A stretch of 64,000 nucleotides of DNA from Mactromeris polynyma (taxonomy: Eukaryota > Mollusca > Bivalvia > Venerida > Mactridae). The stretch covers positions 9,612,807 to 9,676,806 of the forward strand of contig JASFXZ010000003.1 in NCBI GenBank assembly GCA_032209605.1, written 5' to 3'. Position numbers and translations under genes: made by a program. Shown piece by piece: positions 1-12,600 of the stretch; the first letter of the stretch is position 1; each line of letters begins with the position of its first letter. The notes below the pieces were generated by a model. That model searched no databases, was not told where the DNA came from, and was given only the letters and a program-made list of their open reading frames with translations.

Positions 1-204
1 GCTGAAATAAACCCTGTAGTATTTTTTTTTTCATAGTTTGCATTTCTTTTGTGTATTGCGCAACCTCTCCAGAGAGGCCTTCTCTCAAGCAACAACTTCT
101 AAACTACATAATTTCCTTTGTTAAAATTTACTACCAATTTAGCAACAACCTGTCAACAACAATACCCATAATTTGCATATACTGAACAATGTATTGCTTT
201 CATT

Positions 205-532
205 CAGGGCTCTAGAATATTTTTCAAGACACTTGTCACAGACTAATGGAAATGTAAAATTTGACTTGTCTGACATAGGAAGATAGTTTTCCGAAACATC
301 GGTCAATTAAGTAACAAATACACATACACAATGATGGCTCCACAATCTAAAATTAATAATCACATGTATGTGTTTGTGGGATTCTTAAGTTTGACTTACA
401 ACTGAACAATTGCTGATGTTTGTTAGCTTTAAAAACAGACTTTTCCTGGACTAACTTCTACTCAAATGTTGGTAGCCCGATTCAGCATTAGACTAGTCCG
501 GGACTTCGGGCTAGGGGATTTCTAGAGCCCTG
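205..532. mobile_element. MITE family E (GGGCTCTAGAA ends)
   Basis: Begins cagggctctagaa and ends ttctagagccctg, a clear terminal inverted repeat. The interior carries the same acttgtcctggact-like stretches as the copy at 7777-8008. No coding capacity. Confidence 0.75.
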
Positions 533-572
533 TTTCATTTCAGAATTAATTATTTTCGTTATTTTATTACAG

Positions 573-635
573 AATCAACTCACACAGCTGTTTAACCAAA
601 CTGTCTGTAGTCAACTTGGAAGCTTTAGTGAAACG
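573..635 (+). CDS. PSAP: Polysaposin exon, domain 1 middle part
   Basis: 21 codons, phase 0 at both ends, acceptor ttacag, donor gtaaaa. Reads NQLTQLFNQTVCSQLGSF..., giving the third domain cysteine and an NQT glycosylation sequon. The first helix with its CxxC must lie in an exon before the window. A MITE ends 40 bp upstream. Confidence 0.88.
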
Positions 636-3600
636 GTAAAAATATTGAACTTTTTGAACGCTGTTTAGAAATCTGTTTAAGTAATTTTGCATGATATAGG
701 TACCTTATCTGTGGGGACTTATTTGCAATAGTTTGATTAATTCTTATTTGCTATTGACCATTTTGATGTCTTCTATGACAAAGAGTATCATTTAAACCAT
801 TTTTGTAAAAAGTTCAAACTTATTTATTATTCTTAGAACTATTCACTCTTGATGGCTTCTTCCTGGCCTGCCAACCTGTACTTGCACCTAATTTAGGGAA
901 TATGAAAGTTCATGATCAAACCTTGCTCAATGTGGGACTCAAACTCATGACGTTTGGATCAGGAGTTTGGCACTCGACCCTTCAACCTCTGTGCCACCCT
1001 TGAAATATTTTAAATTTGATATTCTGTAAACTTTGGGTTCTGTTTGAACACTGTAAAATGTCACTTAAAGACGGCCTTAGCATTAAGTCCACTTCATTAT
1101 TTTGAATGTAATTTAATGGACTTCTACCACACTTTAATTAATAACCAAACAACCTTACTACAAAGACTTACTTTCTATCAAACCAATGGTGGTCTTGTTA
1201 TTTAGGTTTCACTGTATTTCAATTACTTTTTTGTGTATATTTACTCTACTAGTTTGTGTTTTGTTTTGCAGTGTATTGATTTAGTCAAGCAATACCTTCC
1301 TATCGTTTTGAAGACACTGGCTGATCAGATTGTAAGTTTTAAGATATTTTCATTCATTATTGACCAAAGTCAGTTTCACAAGAGTTTTCCCACAAGACGT
1401 TTTGAATAAGGGTCCTAGGACCCCCAACTCAGCCACTTTTGAGTCCATGATAATTTTTATGGTCTCACACTTAAATGAAATTGAAGATCAGTTGCTGGAC
1501 ACATTAAATGTTACCAGATATCAATAATGCAAGTGCCGGAATGATATTGGTAAATTTAGTTACCAAAAAGAACAGGAATAAGTGCAAATATACATCTAAA
1601 AGACGGATCACGCGATAATCTTTGTGGGTCCTTGGGGTGCACAGACAGTTGTCAATGTGAGTCCTATGTCCAAAAGTTGTGTCACTGATGCAGACAACTT
1701 AAATCCCTGGTTTCATTGTACAGAAGAATGATAGGGAGCCAGTCGATACGCTCGGTCAGTAGATCTCTCAACTGCCAAGATGGTTGTCATATGTTTGACT
1801 CCCTAGTGAGGTGTATATTCTCTGTGGCCATTTGACAGAAGATCTTACATTTTGTCCTCCGCCTCTGATTGTCAGTTGTCAGTGACTTGCGGGAGAACAG
1901 GTTAGTACTGGTTGGTAACCCAGAAACACTGATTTGGTCCAATGACCGCCTTACTTGTCTGAAATACAGTTGAAAATGGTGATAAACTTACAATGCAAAA
2001 AATAGAATGTTATGGAAAAGATTGGCTGTTGTCTGTCTGAATATCAAACTTTTTAAACATCAATAAACATTTCGAAATGTAAAGGATTTCATTCCCAGTC
2101 TTTTAACAACTGACTATCATGTACAGTCAAACATCATTTATAGTCGGACATCATTTATTTGACAACCTTCTATCCGAATACTTGGTATCATCTGAAATAA
2201 ATATCATGTCCTGATGTATACTTCTTATGCAAGTCAAACTAAAATGGGCTATTCGACACCATGATATTATATGAAATGGAATTCGGACCTGATGAATTCG
2301 ATTGAACGAGGTCCGACTGTATATGGAACAGTACTGTGAAACAAGATCTTACGACTTATACTGATTACTTTCAAAGACTGTTTTCTAGATAACTAACCAC
2401 AGCTGGCACCAAATTGAGGGTTTGTAAAGGTCATGGTCAAACTGATTTAGTTTTAATCTTACTTACCAAAGTATTCTTTCAGTTTATTTCTCATTGGTTT
2501 TCAATTATTTACGCTGTTTTCATTTTGTAGGATCCAGATATTGTTTGCCGAGTGTTTGGTTTCTGTACGACAGAGGGCGCCAACAGTGATGTCCTTAAAA
2601 TCAAGAACATATTCCAAGGAAGACAATCAATGGTAACTTTCTAATTTTGATTCCGAAATGTAAGTGTTACATTGTTTATCCAAACAATAGAATAGTCTGA
2701 TATTCTATATTTTCAAAATTGACTTCTCAAATCTCATCTTAATATACAAAAAGCAGTTTTGATGTCAGTGCTTTTTTCATTGTCTTACTGAACTTTGTTT
2801 TAGTTCATAGCTTTACTAAACAATGAAATATCTAGGTCAACATCACCCCTAGCAGACATCACTTGTTGCAGATTAGTATGGTAGTATTGAATAATGTTTT
2901 TATCTCAACTCTGTTCTCAGTATTGTTTTTCATTTAGCTCACTCCATTCTTCCAACTCAGCGAAATAAATGTGTACATTTTAATTCAGACGGCTGCTTGT
3001 AATACCAGGTCCTGGTTTAATGCGACATTTGCTGGCATTATTCTATATTTTCGGACTGCAGAAATACTTATTTTTAAGTGTCCCAAGACTTAATAACCAA
3101 AAAATAATTACTCGAAAATGTGCCTGAAAATTTAGGGTAGGAAACATTCCAGGAGATTTTCATATCCCAATATTTTGGACACTAAATACAATTCCTTCAG
3201 CAACTTTTTAAGGGTGTTCAAAACATTGGGTGTTACCAAGTTGTAGGGTAATGACAGTAATCCATTCTACCATATATATTTCAGGAGCCACTGAAGTACA
3301 GATCTAGTGAAGAATGTGATCTGTGCAAAGATCTCTTCAACCAAATTGTAGCAGTTATCAGAGACAAAGATAATCAGGTAAAAACAATTTTACAGTTAAC
3401 TAATTAACAAACATATCAGGGGTGACATCAGGCACTCAGGTAACTGTTTAACACAGGCACACGGCACAGCCTCAGTCCCTTGTCGTTTTTTCGATACTCT
3501 ACAACCCTGACTCAAGAATTTGTGTCCAAAAATCCACAAAAATTTGAAGAAAGTGTTAATTTTATAAATCACAACATAATTATGCCCAATATTCAGTATC

Positions 3601-6600
3601 AAACTAGATGGTTAGATAGATATATGTGGCCTGATGGTATACATAAGTGCCATACTCAAGTAAGACGGAATTCAGTTTTATTAAGTGGCCTAGCCTAACA
3701 TGTAATTTGTTTAAAAAAGTGGTTTAAGCTTAAAGACAATGTCTAGATTTATTCTAGGCTAATATTAATATATGGTTTGTTTGTGGTATGCTGAGCTAGT
3801 CTGCAATGACTAACCGGGTGTCGATTTTTGCTCTTTGGAGGATTTTATCATTTTCTCATTCATGATGGGGGTATTCAGAAAAATCCAATAAACAAATAAC
3901 TGTCCTAACCTACCCTACCAACCTACCCAAAATACTGTGGGTCAGGGCTATGCTAACAAATAATTTATTTAGGTTGGCCTATAATTGTTTTTCTACTAAT
4001 AAATACATTTGATTGTTTTCCTATGGTAACAATTTCTTGTAATCAGTTTATTGATTATCGGTTTTATCTTTTTGAGTCTGAAATTTTATTATGGTTGATG
4101 ATGTTTTGATTATTATTTTAGGACAAAATTATTGATGAGGCTAAGAAAGTTGTATGTGATGAACTTGGAACTCTAGCAGATCAGGTATGTATTATGAAAT
4201 GTGTAAGATGCAAGTTATTATTAAGGATAGTGGTTGTGGTTACTGTTAGTTGGTTTTCAGATTTACAGTCGGACCTCGTTTATTCAACTACCTTTTATCC
4301 GAATACTCGGTATCGTCCAAAATAAATATCAGGTCCCGATATATCTTCTTATGTACGGCAAATAGCAATGGTCTATTCGAACCCATGAATTATTCAAAAT
4401 AAACTTATAGACCTGATGAATTCAAATGAATGAGGTTCGTCTGTACTAACATTGGTTTTAAAAATGATACATTGCAATCTCTTTAGAGTGGCCCTCTCTT
4501 GAGCAACAGCCTGTCTTCAACCACAGTTTCAATATATCCTGTACTGAGAATTAAACATTGCATTAACCTCTCTTCAGCAACAACCTGTCTTCAACAAGAT
4601 TGTCAATCGTTCCCCACTAAAATGTGCAGGTTATCTTTCTAAAGCAACAACCTCTCAACAAAAGCCAAAATGTATTTCTTCTTTCTAAGGGTGATTCTGT
4701 GGAGAGGTTGCTGGGTATTACAGAATGTACAAAAGATGTAACGACAGATAAAGTTAACTCCTGACTTTCATCGCTGATTTCTATAGATTGTTCCCACATC
4801 TACAATATTTATCTCTCTTGTTCTTAATCATCAATCATCTTGATAGGCAAAACTGATAAGCAGATATAGGAGTAATTCCCAAGTATGGGATAAATTGAGA
4901 AAATACCAAGATTTGCATGTGACAACTAATTTTTCTTCCACTTTCTGAGCCATCTGCCTACATGAGCATAATGAATAAGTAATTTTATTATATATCTGAT
5001 TATTTTATCATCGTTTACTTTATATTCCCTATAAACTTTAAAGAAATTTGCCTATCAATATGGCTGACTATTCAGAACAAGGGAGGTAAGTATTGTAAAT
5101 GTAGGAACTATCTATACCAGAAAACTAAGGTAGAATGTTGACACATGAATATTTTATGCTTACTAGTACATATTGTGAATTTGAAAAAAGTGCTGTATGA
5201 AACAGTGATGCCTCTTTTTAATGAAGTTGTTCATTTTGTAGCTGTCAGTTTTATTTTTAGATTGGAGTATTCCTTTAAATACAGTCGAACTTCATTCATT
5301 CGAATTCAACGGGTCAGAAATTTTATTCCGAATAATACATGGTTTCGAATAGGCCATTTCTATTTGACTTGCATAAGATACATAGGAACCTGATATTTAT
5401 TTCGGATTATACCAAGTATTCGGCTAAAAGGTTGTTGAATAAATGAGGTACAACTGTAATAAATCATCATGATCTAAAGACTCATTTTAGGTAATAGATG
5501 GGACTGTAATCCATAGGTTTCTGGTTTCAAAAAATTACACAAAATTGAGAAGTAGCCCATACAAGTGTATAGAAAATTCTATTCTAGAAATAGGTTGACA
5601 TGTCAATAAAATTTCTCTATATATATTGTGTATTCTATTCTGTTCTCAGTGTAAAGAACTGGTTGACGAGTATGCACCTATGCTGTTTGAGTTGTTGGTC
5701 AATGAATTGGTAAGTAATGTAGTTCTGTAATATTTTTTTGTAATTTGCACTACAACAATCTTGAATCCTTTTGAGATTTAATTAATTTTTGGACACGAAA
5801 GTATAATGTACTAAAATACAGTTATGGCCCTTTTTCGACTTGAAAGCCCTTGTGCTATGGACACATCTTGTTTCCATGTATCTTGTACATAAGTATTTCA
5901 TGTTTGAATGAATGAATGGATTCAATTCATATTGGGCACCAAAGCACAATATGATACAATACAGGTCAAGTTTAATTTCCATAACAATCCACGAATATAT
6001 GGAGGAGTAATGGCCTTTTTGAACTTAAATCCCCATACCATTTGTCCTAGTTTCCCAGTATCTTTTACATATGAGCGCTGCTATGGGATTTACAACCTCT
6101 TCTGTAAGTGACGTCATTTCCAGAAAACGCAAGATATGATGTCACTATTTGCAAGCAGGAAACAATATTTACTCCATAATTTTTCTGGTCACTCTGTTTT
6201 CATATTGCCATATGGGGCAAATATTGCTTACTGTCAGTACATGGTAACGCCCAATGTGACGTTTTCTGGGAACGACGTCACTTGAAGAAGAGGTTGGAAA
6301 TCGTACAGCGGTGCTAATATGTATTTCATGTTCATACCTTACAGGACCCTTCCACTGTGTGTGAAGCTGTTGGATTATGTCAAACACCAAGTTTGCCTCA
6401 AGTGATTCTTGCAGCTGAAGTCAAACCAGCTGGTATGGTAGGACCTGGGTACGTTAAGGACTCCACTGAATGTGCTATCTGCAAATATGTGATGCAACTG
6501 CTGGACGACTTCTTGAAAGCGAATGGTACCATTGTAAGTATGACCACCTCGATAATTAGACCAGTTTTCATCAGGTGGTCGTATTATTGAGGTTTTAATG

Positions 6601-9600
6601 TTAATTCTTTGATGAAAATGCGAAAGTTTTTGAACGATACTGTTTTTTCTGGTGACACTACTTTACTTCTGTACAATCGTAATCAAAATTCTTTGGACTA
6701 ATGTTCACATTTTCTAGGTAGGTCACATTAGGGTAAACACTTTCTGCTTTAAAATTTCTCCTGGTATGCTTAGTAATGGAAAAAATCATATTTGTTTTAA
6801 GTAGGGATGTCAATATTCAGTTATTTTGCTAACAAGTAGTTAACTGTTTAATATTCCGAACGGTACACCAGTTAACTGAGCATGACATTCATTAAGTGTT
6901 TCGTATTTTGTCGTGTATATTTCTACCACGACTATACCTTTATTCTTACATTAGTACTATTTCGGATAGTGTTTTATTTCTGCTAAGTACTAACATAATT
7001 CATAAAAGAAAAATCAATCATTTCAATTATTTTTATGAAAACATCATTTTTTATTTCAAACATTATGATAATTATGATATATGATAAACTGAAGTATTCC
7101 AAATCACATTTAGCTTAACAGATAGTTACCCTGTATTCGAATACAACAATGCTAAAACACAAACTTGAGTACAATAACTATATTATATATACTTTATCTG
7201 TCTATTTAAATAAGCCTAAATTCTCAAACACCCAAACAAGTTTGTCATAAATAACAATTAACTGACCTTTTCATTTATTATTTGTAGCAAATCCATACAT
7301 GTCAAACTGTTAGTTACAGAGTATGGATTTTGCCCCCTTACGCCGCGGTTTCACACCTTTCAGGGACAAAGTATTGACATTTGTGACTACTGATATCTTG
7401 CGAGATTTTTTTGTTTTTTTTCCAAAATGAAAAGTAGATGTTTTCATAAAAAATAAATGATTGACCGGTTAGTGATTATACTAACCAACAACTGCATGGT
7501 TTAACAATTAACCGGTTAATAGTTTACATCCCTAGTTTTAAGGTATTGTCTGTATTTTCAGAAAGAAGTTGAGGATCTTATTGACAAAATCTGTGACAGA
7601 TTACCCTCTGAAGATTTGCAGAAACAATGCACAGCATTTGTTGCAGAATATGGACCCCTAGTAGTCAAATTGACGGCTCAGGAACTGGACCCTAAAGTAT
7701 TTTGTGATCTGCTCACGCTATGCAAGAATGGAACAAGTATGTAGTGTGCCAATTATTTTATGCTCCTTGCATATAAGGGGCTCTGTAAAATTTCTTAAAA
7801 AACACTTGTCCTGGACTAGTGTACATGTAAAATTTGACTTGTCCGACATGGGGTGCTAGTTGTCTGAGCATAGAACGAGGTACGGATTGACAGCTAAATA
7901 GGCGTGCTTTACAGACTTGCCCTGGACTAAGTCCAACTAAACTGTTGATAGCACTAATCAGCAATTAAACTTGTCCAGGACGTCAAACTAGTGGATTTCT
8001 AGAGCACTGCATAATCTGATAAATATTGATGAAATTCCATAAAAAAGCATAGCTGTGAAAATGTCCGCATTATGTAAAACACAGAACACAGACCTCCTAG
8101 TGAAATCTTTTAAACCCTTTATAACCTTTATGTGTTGGAAAATCCTTTAAAACCTTTATTTTAGCTGAAAAAACCTATAAAAACCTGTAATTCACTCTTC
8201 AAACCTTTCGATTTGTTCACTTAGTTTGCTGTGTCCTTTGGCAGCAATGAATATTACATTTGTATGCAACTGTTCACTTGTGAAAACTGCAGCCTTATGA
8301 TATTACTTTTATATATCATTTTGATTATTTGTAAAGGCAGTCTCTGCTAGCCCAGACAGGATCCTGTCATCCTCGCTATGGCAGGCACACTGCCGACTCG
8401 TCTTGACCGCTTTGCTCAATCAAAATCAGTCACACTTAGCCCTTATTTGCTCTGTATTTTTATAGAAATCACCTTAAAAACCTGGTTTATTTATATGCCC
8501 GGGACGGGAAGCATTATAGTTTCACCTGCGACGGGCTTTTGGGCGGTCGGGCGATGTCCAGTAAGTTGTCTGATCAATAACTTCAGAAGCATTTGTCCAA
8601 TCATCACCATAATGGTCAGAATGTGTATGGACATAACATCTCGTACAAGTTTGATAACCAGCCATATCGCTCAAGTCAATCAGGGGTTATTGCCCTATAA
8701 TTAAAGAAATTACCTAAAATAGATCTTGTTAATGCTAAATTGCATAAAAACCTGTATATTCATAGATCCCTGCGAAGAGGTCGGAAAACATTGTAATCGC
8801 AAACCCTTCGAAGTCACAGTTTTACAAAGTTATTTATGTATTATTATGCTGTAGATTTTATGTTGTCAGTGATCAGTGGATATTTTTGGTGGTTAAAGTT
8901 CTAGGTTCAATAATATGACTTGTATTTTAGACCTGTCTATAAAGTTGATGTTTATATTTTAGTGACACAACAGCAAAAGGCAGATGTTAAGTGCACCATG
9001 TGCGAAGAATTCGTTAATGCCATTGAAGTTGCTTTAGAAAACGTTTCCACTGTAAGTATATTGGGATATTGTATTGATCTGTCTGTTAGGGCTGCAACAA
9101 TACAGAGCTGTGTTCAGTGTAAATACAGTATACTGTAGTACTATATGTCAGTAAATAGCCATACATGGCTAATGTTATTTATTAATGTAATTATCTGACA
9201 ATAAATAAATTTTGACTTGACTTGACAGTAAAGGTGTTTGCGGCTAACGTTTGGTAATGATTGCAATTTGGTTCCATGTGTGCCGTGAATGTGATACGGT
9301 GGGTCAGGGATACAGAACAAAACAGTTTTGTAACTTTTGCAATTGTTAGCTGTAACTGAACGCAGGGCTGGTGTCTCTCTGTTCGGATCGGTTTCAATTA
9401 ATGTATTGAGTGTAGCATGTAGTTAGTTTAAATGTATTTACTTAACATTCCTTCTTCTCATATTTACCAACCTTGGTGACTGTATCCAGGGTAACTTAAA
9501 GGTCTGCACCAATACAGGTGTCTCTCTATTCAGTTTCTATTACTACCCTTTCAGTTATTTGATTCTGTTATATAAATACAGTAAAATCTCACTTTAAGAC

Positions 9601-12600
9601 AACCTCAGTACTTAGACCACCTCTATATTAAGAACATAATTTTCAAGTCCATTTTCACTGTTCTGCTCTTTATTCCACCCTAATAGTAAGAAAGAATATT
9701 AAAAACTAGTCCATGAAAAGGTGGTCTTATCTATGAGGTGGTCTTAATGTTGAGGTGGTCTTTAAGTGAGGTTTTACTGAACATGACTTGTATGAAAATT
9801 AAATATACTAAAATGGCTAGTGATAGTGTACTGGATCAGGTGTCGGCCACTCAACCAGAAGGTTGTGGGTTCGAACCTTGTAAAGGTCAGGACCACGCCT
9901 CCAATACTGGTTTTTGTTGGAGGCAGACCAAAAAATTATTCAAATACTGTAAACATAGAAATTATTTTGTGCGTTTTAAGTTGGCGAAGTTCGCATAAGG
10001 GTTACTTGATGATATCATATCAACTACTGTTGTGAACTAGAAATTGAACCTGCTTCTCACCTATTGAATTCAAGAAACTAGTTATCTCCTTATCCATTAC
10101 GTATTCTTATATAAAGATTATAAAAATGTTCTGCTATTTAATATAAGTGATTTTCGCGGGGTCATTAGAAACGCGCACATTTATAGTTGCAAAATAGTCT
10201 ATCAATGGAAAAATAGCGCAATATTTGTCACGAATATTTCTAGGTTTATTGTAAGCTTAATGCTTCCATTACCTTCAAGCTTGAATACAATGGTACAGAT
10301 ATATACATATACTTACTGAAGACAGACATTAATGGATTTGTAAGGACTTGAAATCTCAGTACAAAACAACAAAGAAATATTTTTATTTAAAGAAGTTTTA
10401 TTCTTATTCTGTGAAGCACTAAATTTTCAAAGAGAGATTTGCTGTTTAAATTGTTCTACACAAACATTAATGTCTAAATGCCCTGTATGGAAATTCTTGG
10501 TCGGTTTTAAGGAACTCAAAGATGTTTATCTATAACCAAATTACAACATTTATGATAATAATATTTTTCATGAGAGAAAGTACATATAACAATAATAGTG
10601 ACTCTAAGAGAGTGTTTATTAAATAAAATTGTCTGGAAGAGATAGTGTTTATAGAATGATAATGCCTGGAAGAGATAGTGTTTATGGAATGATATTGCCT
10701 GGAAGAGATAGTGTTTATGGAATGATATTGCCTGGAAGAGATAGTGTTTATAGAATGATAATGCCTGGAAGAGATAGTGTTTATGGAATGATATTGCCTG
10801 GAAGAGATAGTGTTTATGGAATGATATTGCCTGGAAGAGATAGTGTTTATGGAATGATATTGCCTGGAAGAGATAGTGTTTATAGAATGATATTGCCTGG
10901 AAGAGATAGTGCCTGTTAAATATTATTACCAAGAAGAGATAGTGATTAGTAGATTTTATTTCCCAGAAGTGTATGTAAATGAATATTGCATGGAAGAGAT
11001 AATGTTTATAAGATAATATTGCTAAATAGAGAATGTTTATAAAAATGATTTTGTCTTGGTGAGTGTTGAAGGCAATAAAATTGCCTCGAGCAGAATGTGT
11101 TTAAACCATGATATTGCCCTGGAGAGTATGTGTCGATAACTACTATATTACATAGGAGAGAAAGTAAATGTTTATTACAATAATAATGTCCAGGATAGAA
11201 AGGTGTGATAACAATGATATTACCCGAAGAGAAAGTGTTTGTAACAGTAATATTACCTTAGAGAGAATTATTTTTAACCTTTTAGTCAGTAAATAAAATC
11301 AAGAAATTCTTATTACATGTATACTGTATGTTTTAGTTCCCCTTGTTCCACAGAAATATTTTAAATAATTACTGCTCTAGCAAAACTATTGATCTTAATA
11401 CGTAAGTCATTGGTCCATGGTATTTTATACTACAAAATGTGACATTTCAAGTACGGTACATTATGAAAGAATGAAGACTAATGGATATGTTCTGTAAGCA
11501 GTATTTCTGCAAAGCTCATGACAGAATTCCTTTATTTGATTACCTGTTTTCTGAGAACTAAATATCTTTTATACAGTGTTTTCTAATTAGAGAAATATTC
11601 AGAGTATAATGTAGCAGATGCTATAAAATCGGTATATACTTGCCACTAAAAAGATTCATTGTTCTATACAGTTTCATCTCCGATCTGATGGAATTTAGCC
11701 ATGTTACGTTTTGTTGCCATAGCAACTTTCAATGTGTATAATTTGCCATTTCAACTAATGTTGTATAATTAAAACTTAATGGAAATAGACGTTTTTATTG
11801 TCATGGCAACCATTTGTTTCTTATGATTGCGGAGTGTCGATCCTCCTCAGAGAGTATGGCATACTCGTCTGACTCGGACTCTCACTACTCATGCTTGTCT
11901 CCCTTCCACGCTGTACGTAAAGGTTGTCCGTCATTCCGATCATGAGTTGGCAGCCCATGCTGCTGGAGACGAAATCCCCTAACTCCTTACGGAACCTTTT
12001 TCCAGAGACGCAGTATAAAATGAAGTTGATGGATGAGTTGATGGCGATTCCGAGCTTGGCGACAGCAAATGCCTCGCTCACGACCCTTTTGTCAGACTGC
12101 AAAGGGAATTTAATGATATCTTAATTAATACGCCTCTTTAAATCAGCTATCATAATCATGTCCATTTTTTTTCAGAAATTGTTAATCATTATTGATGCAT
12201 GAATAGGAATATCTCACTAATCTGTCTTGTGTAATTATTTTCTTTTTTCACTACATTTCACTGAATGGCCTTCGCTTACCTAATTATGATTGTATTTACC
12301 ACGCAGCTAAGGAACCGAATACTTATTTTAATCCTTTATCTTATTCTACTCAAATGTATGTTTTGAACTCACGCCACCACTCATGTGCAAGTCTAGAAGA
12401 TTATGCTCATCTAACGGTCATTAGTTCTAGTATGAATCGGTACAAATATTAGTTAAAGTTTTCCATCTCTTAACAGGGCTGCATCTTTTTCTGATTGGTC
12501 ACGGTCACTAAGTGGATGCACTGGTCCGATACTGAAACCAGACCCAAATTTAAAATGACAATCGCAGGATAAAAATTAGCACTGCAATGAAACAAACTGT

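Noticed and set aside
10516..10932. Repeat proteins on both strands (GRDSVYGMIL and HKHYLFQAIS)
   Set aside because: Shadows of the 33-bp minisatellite.
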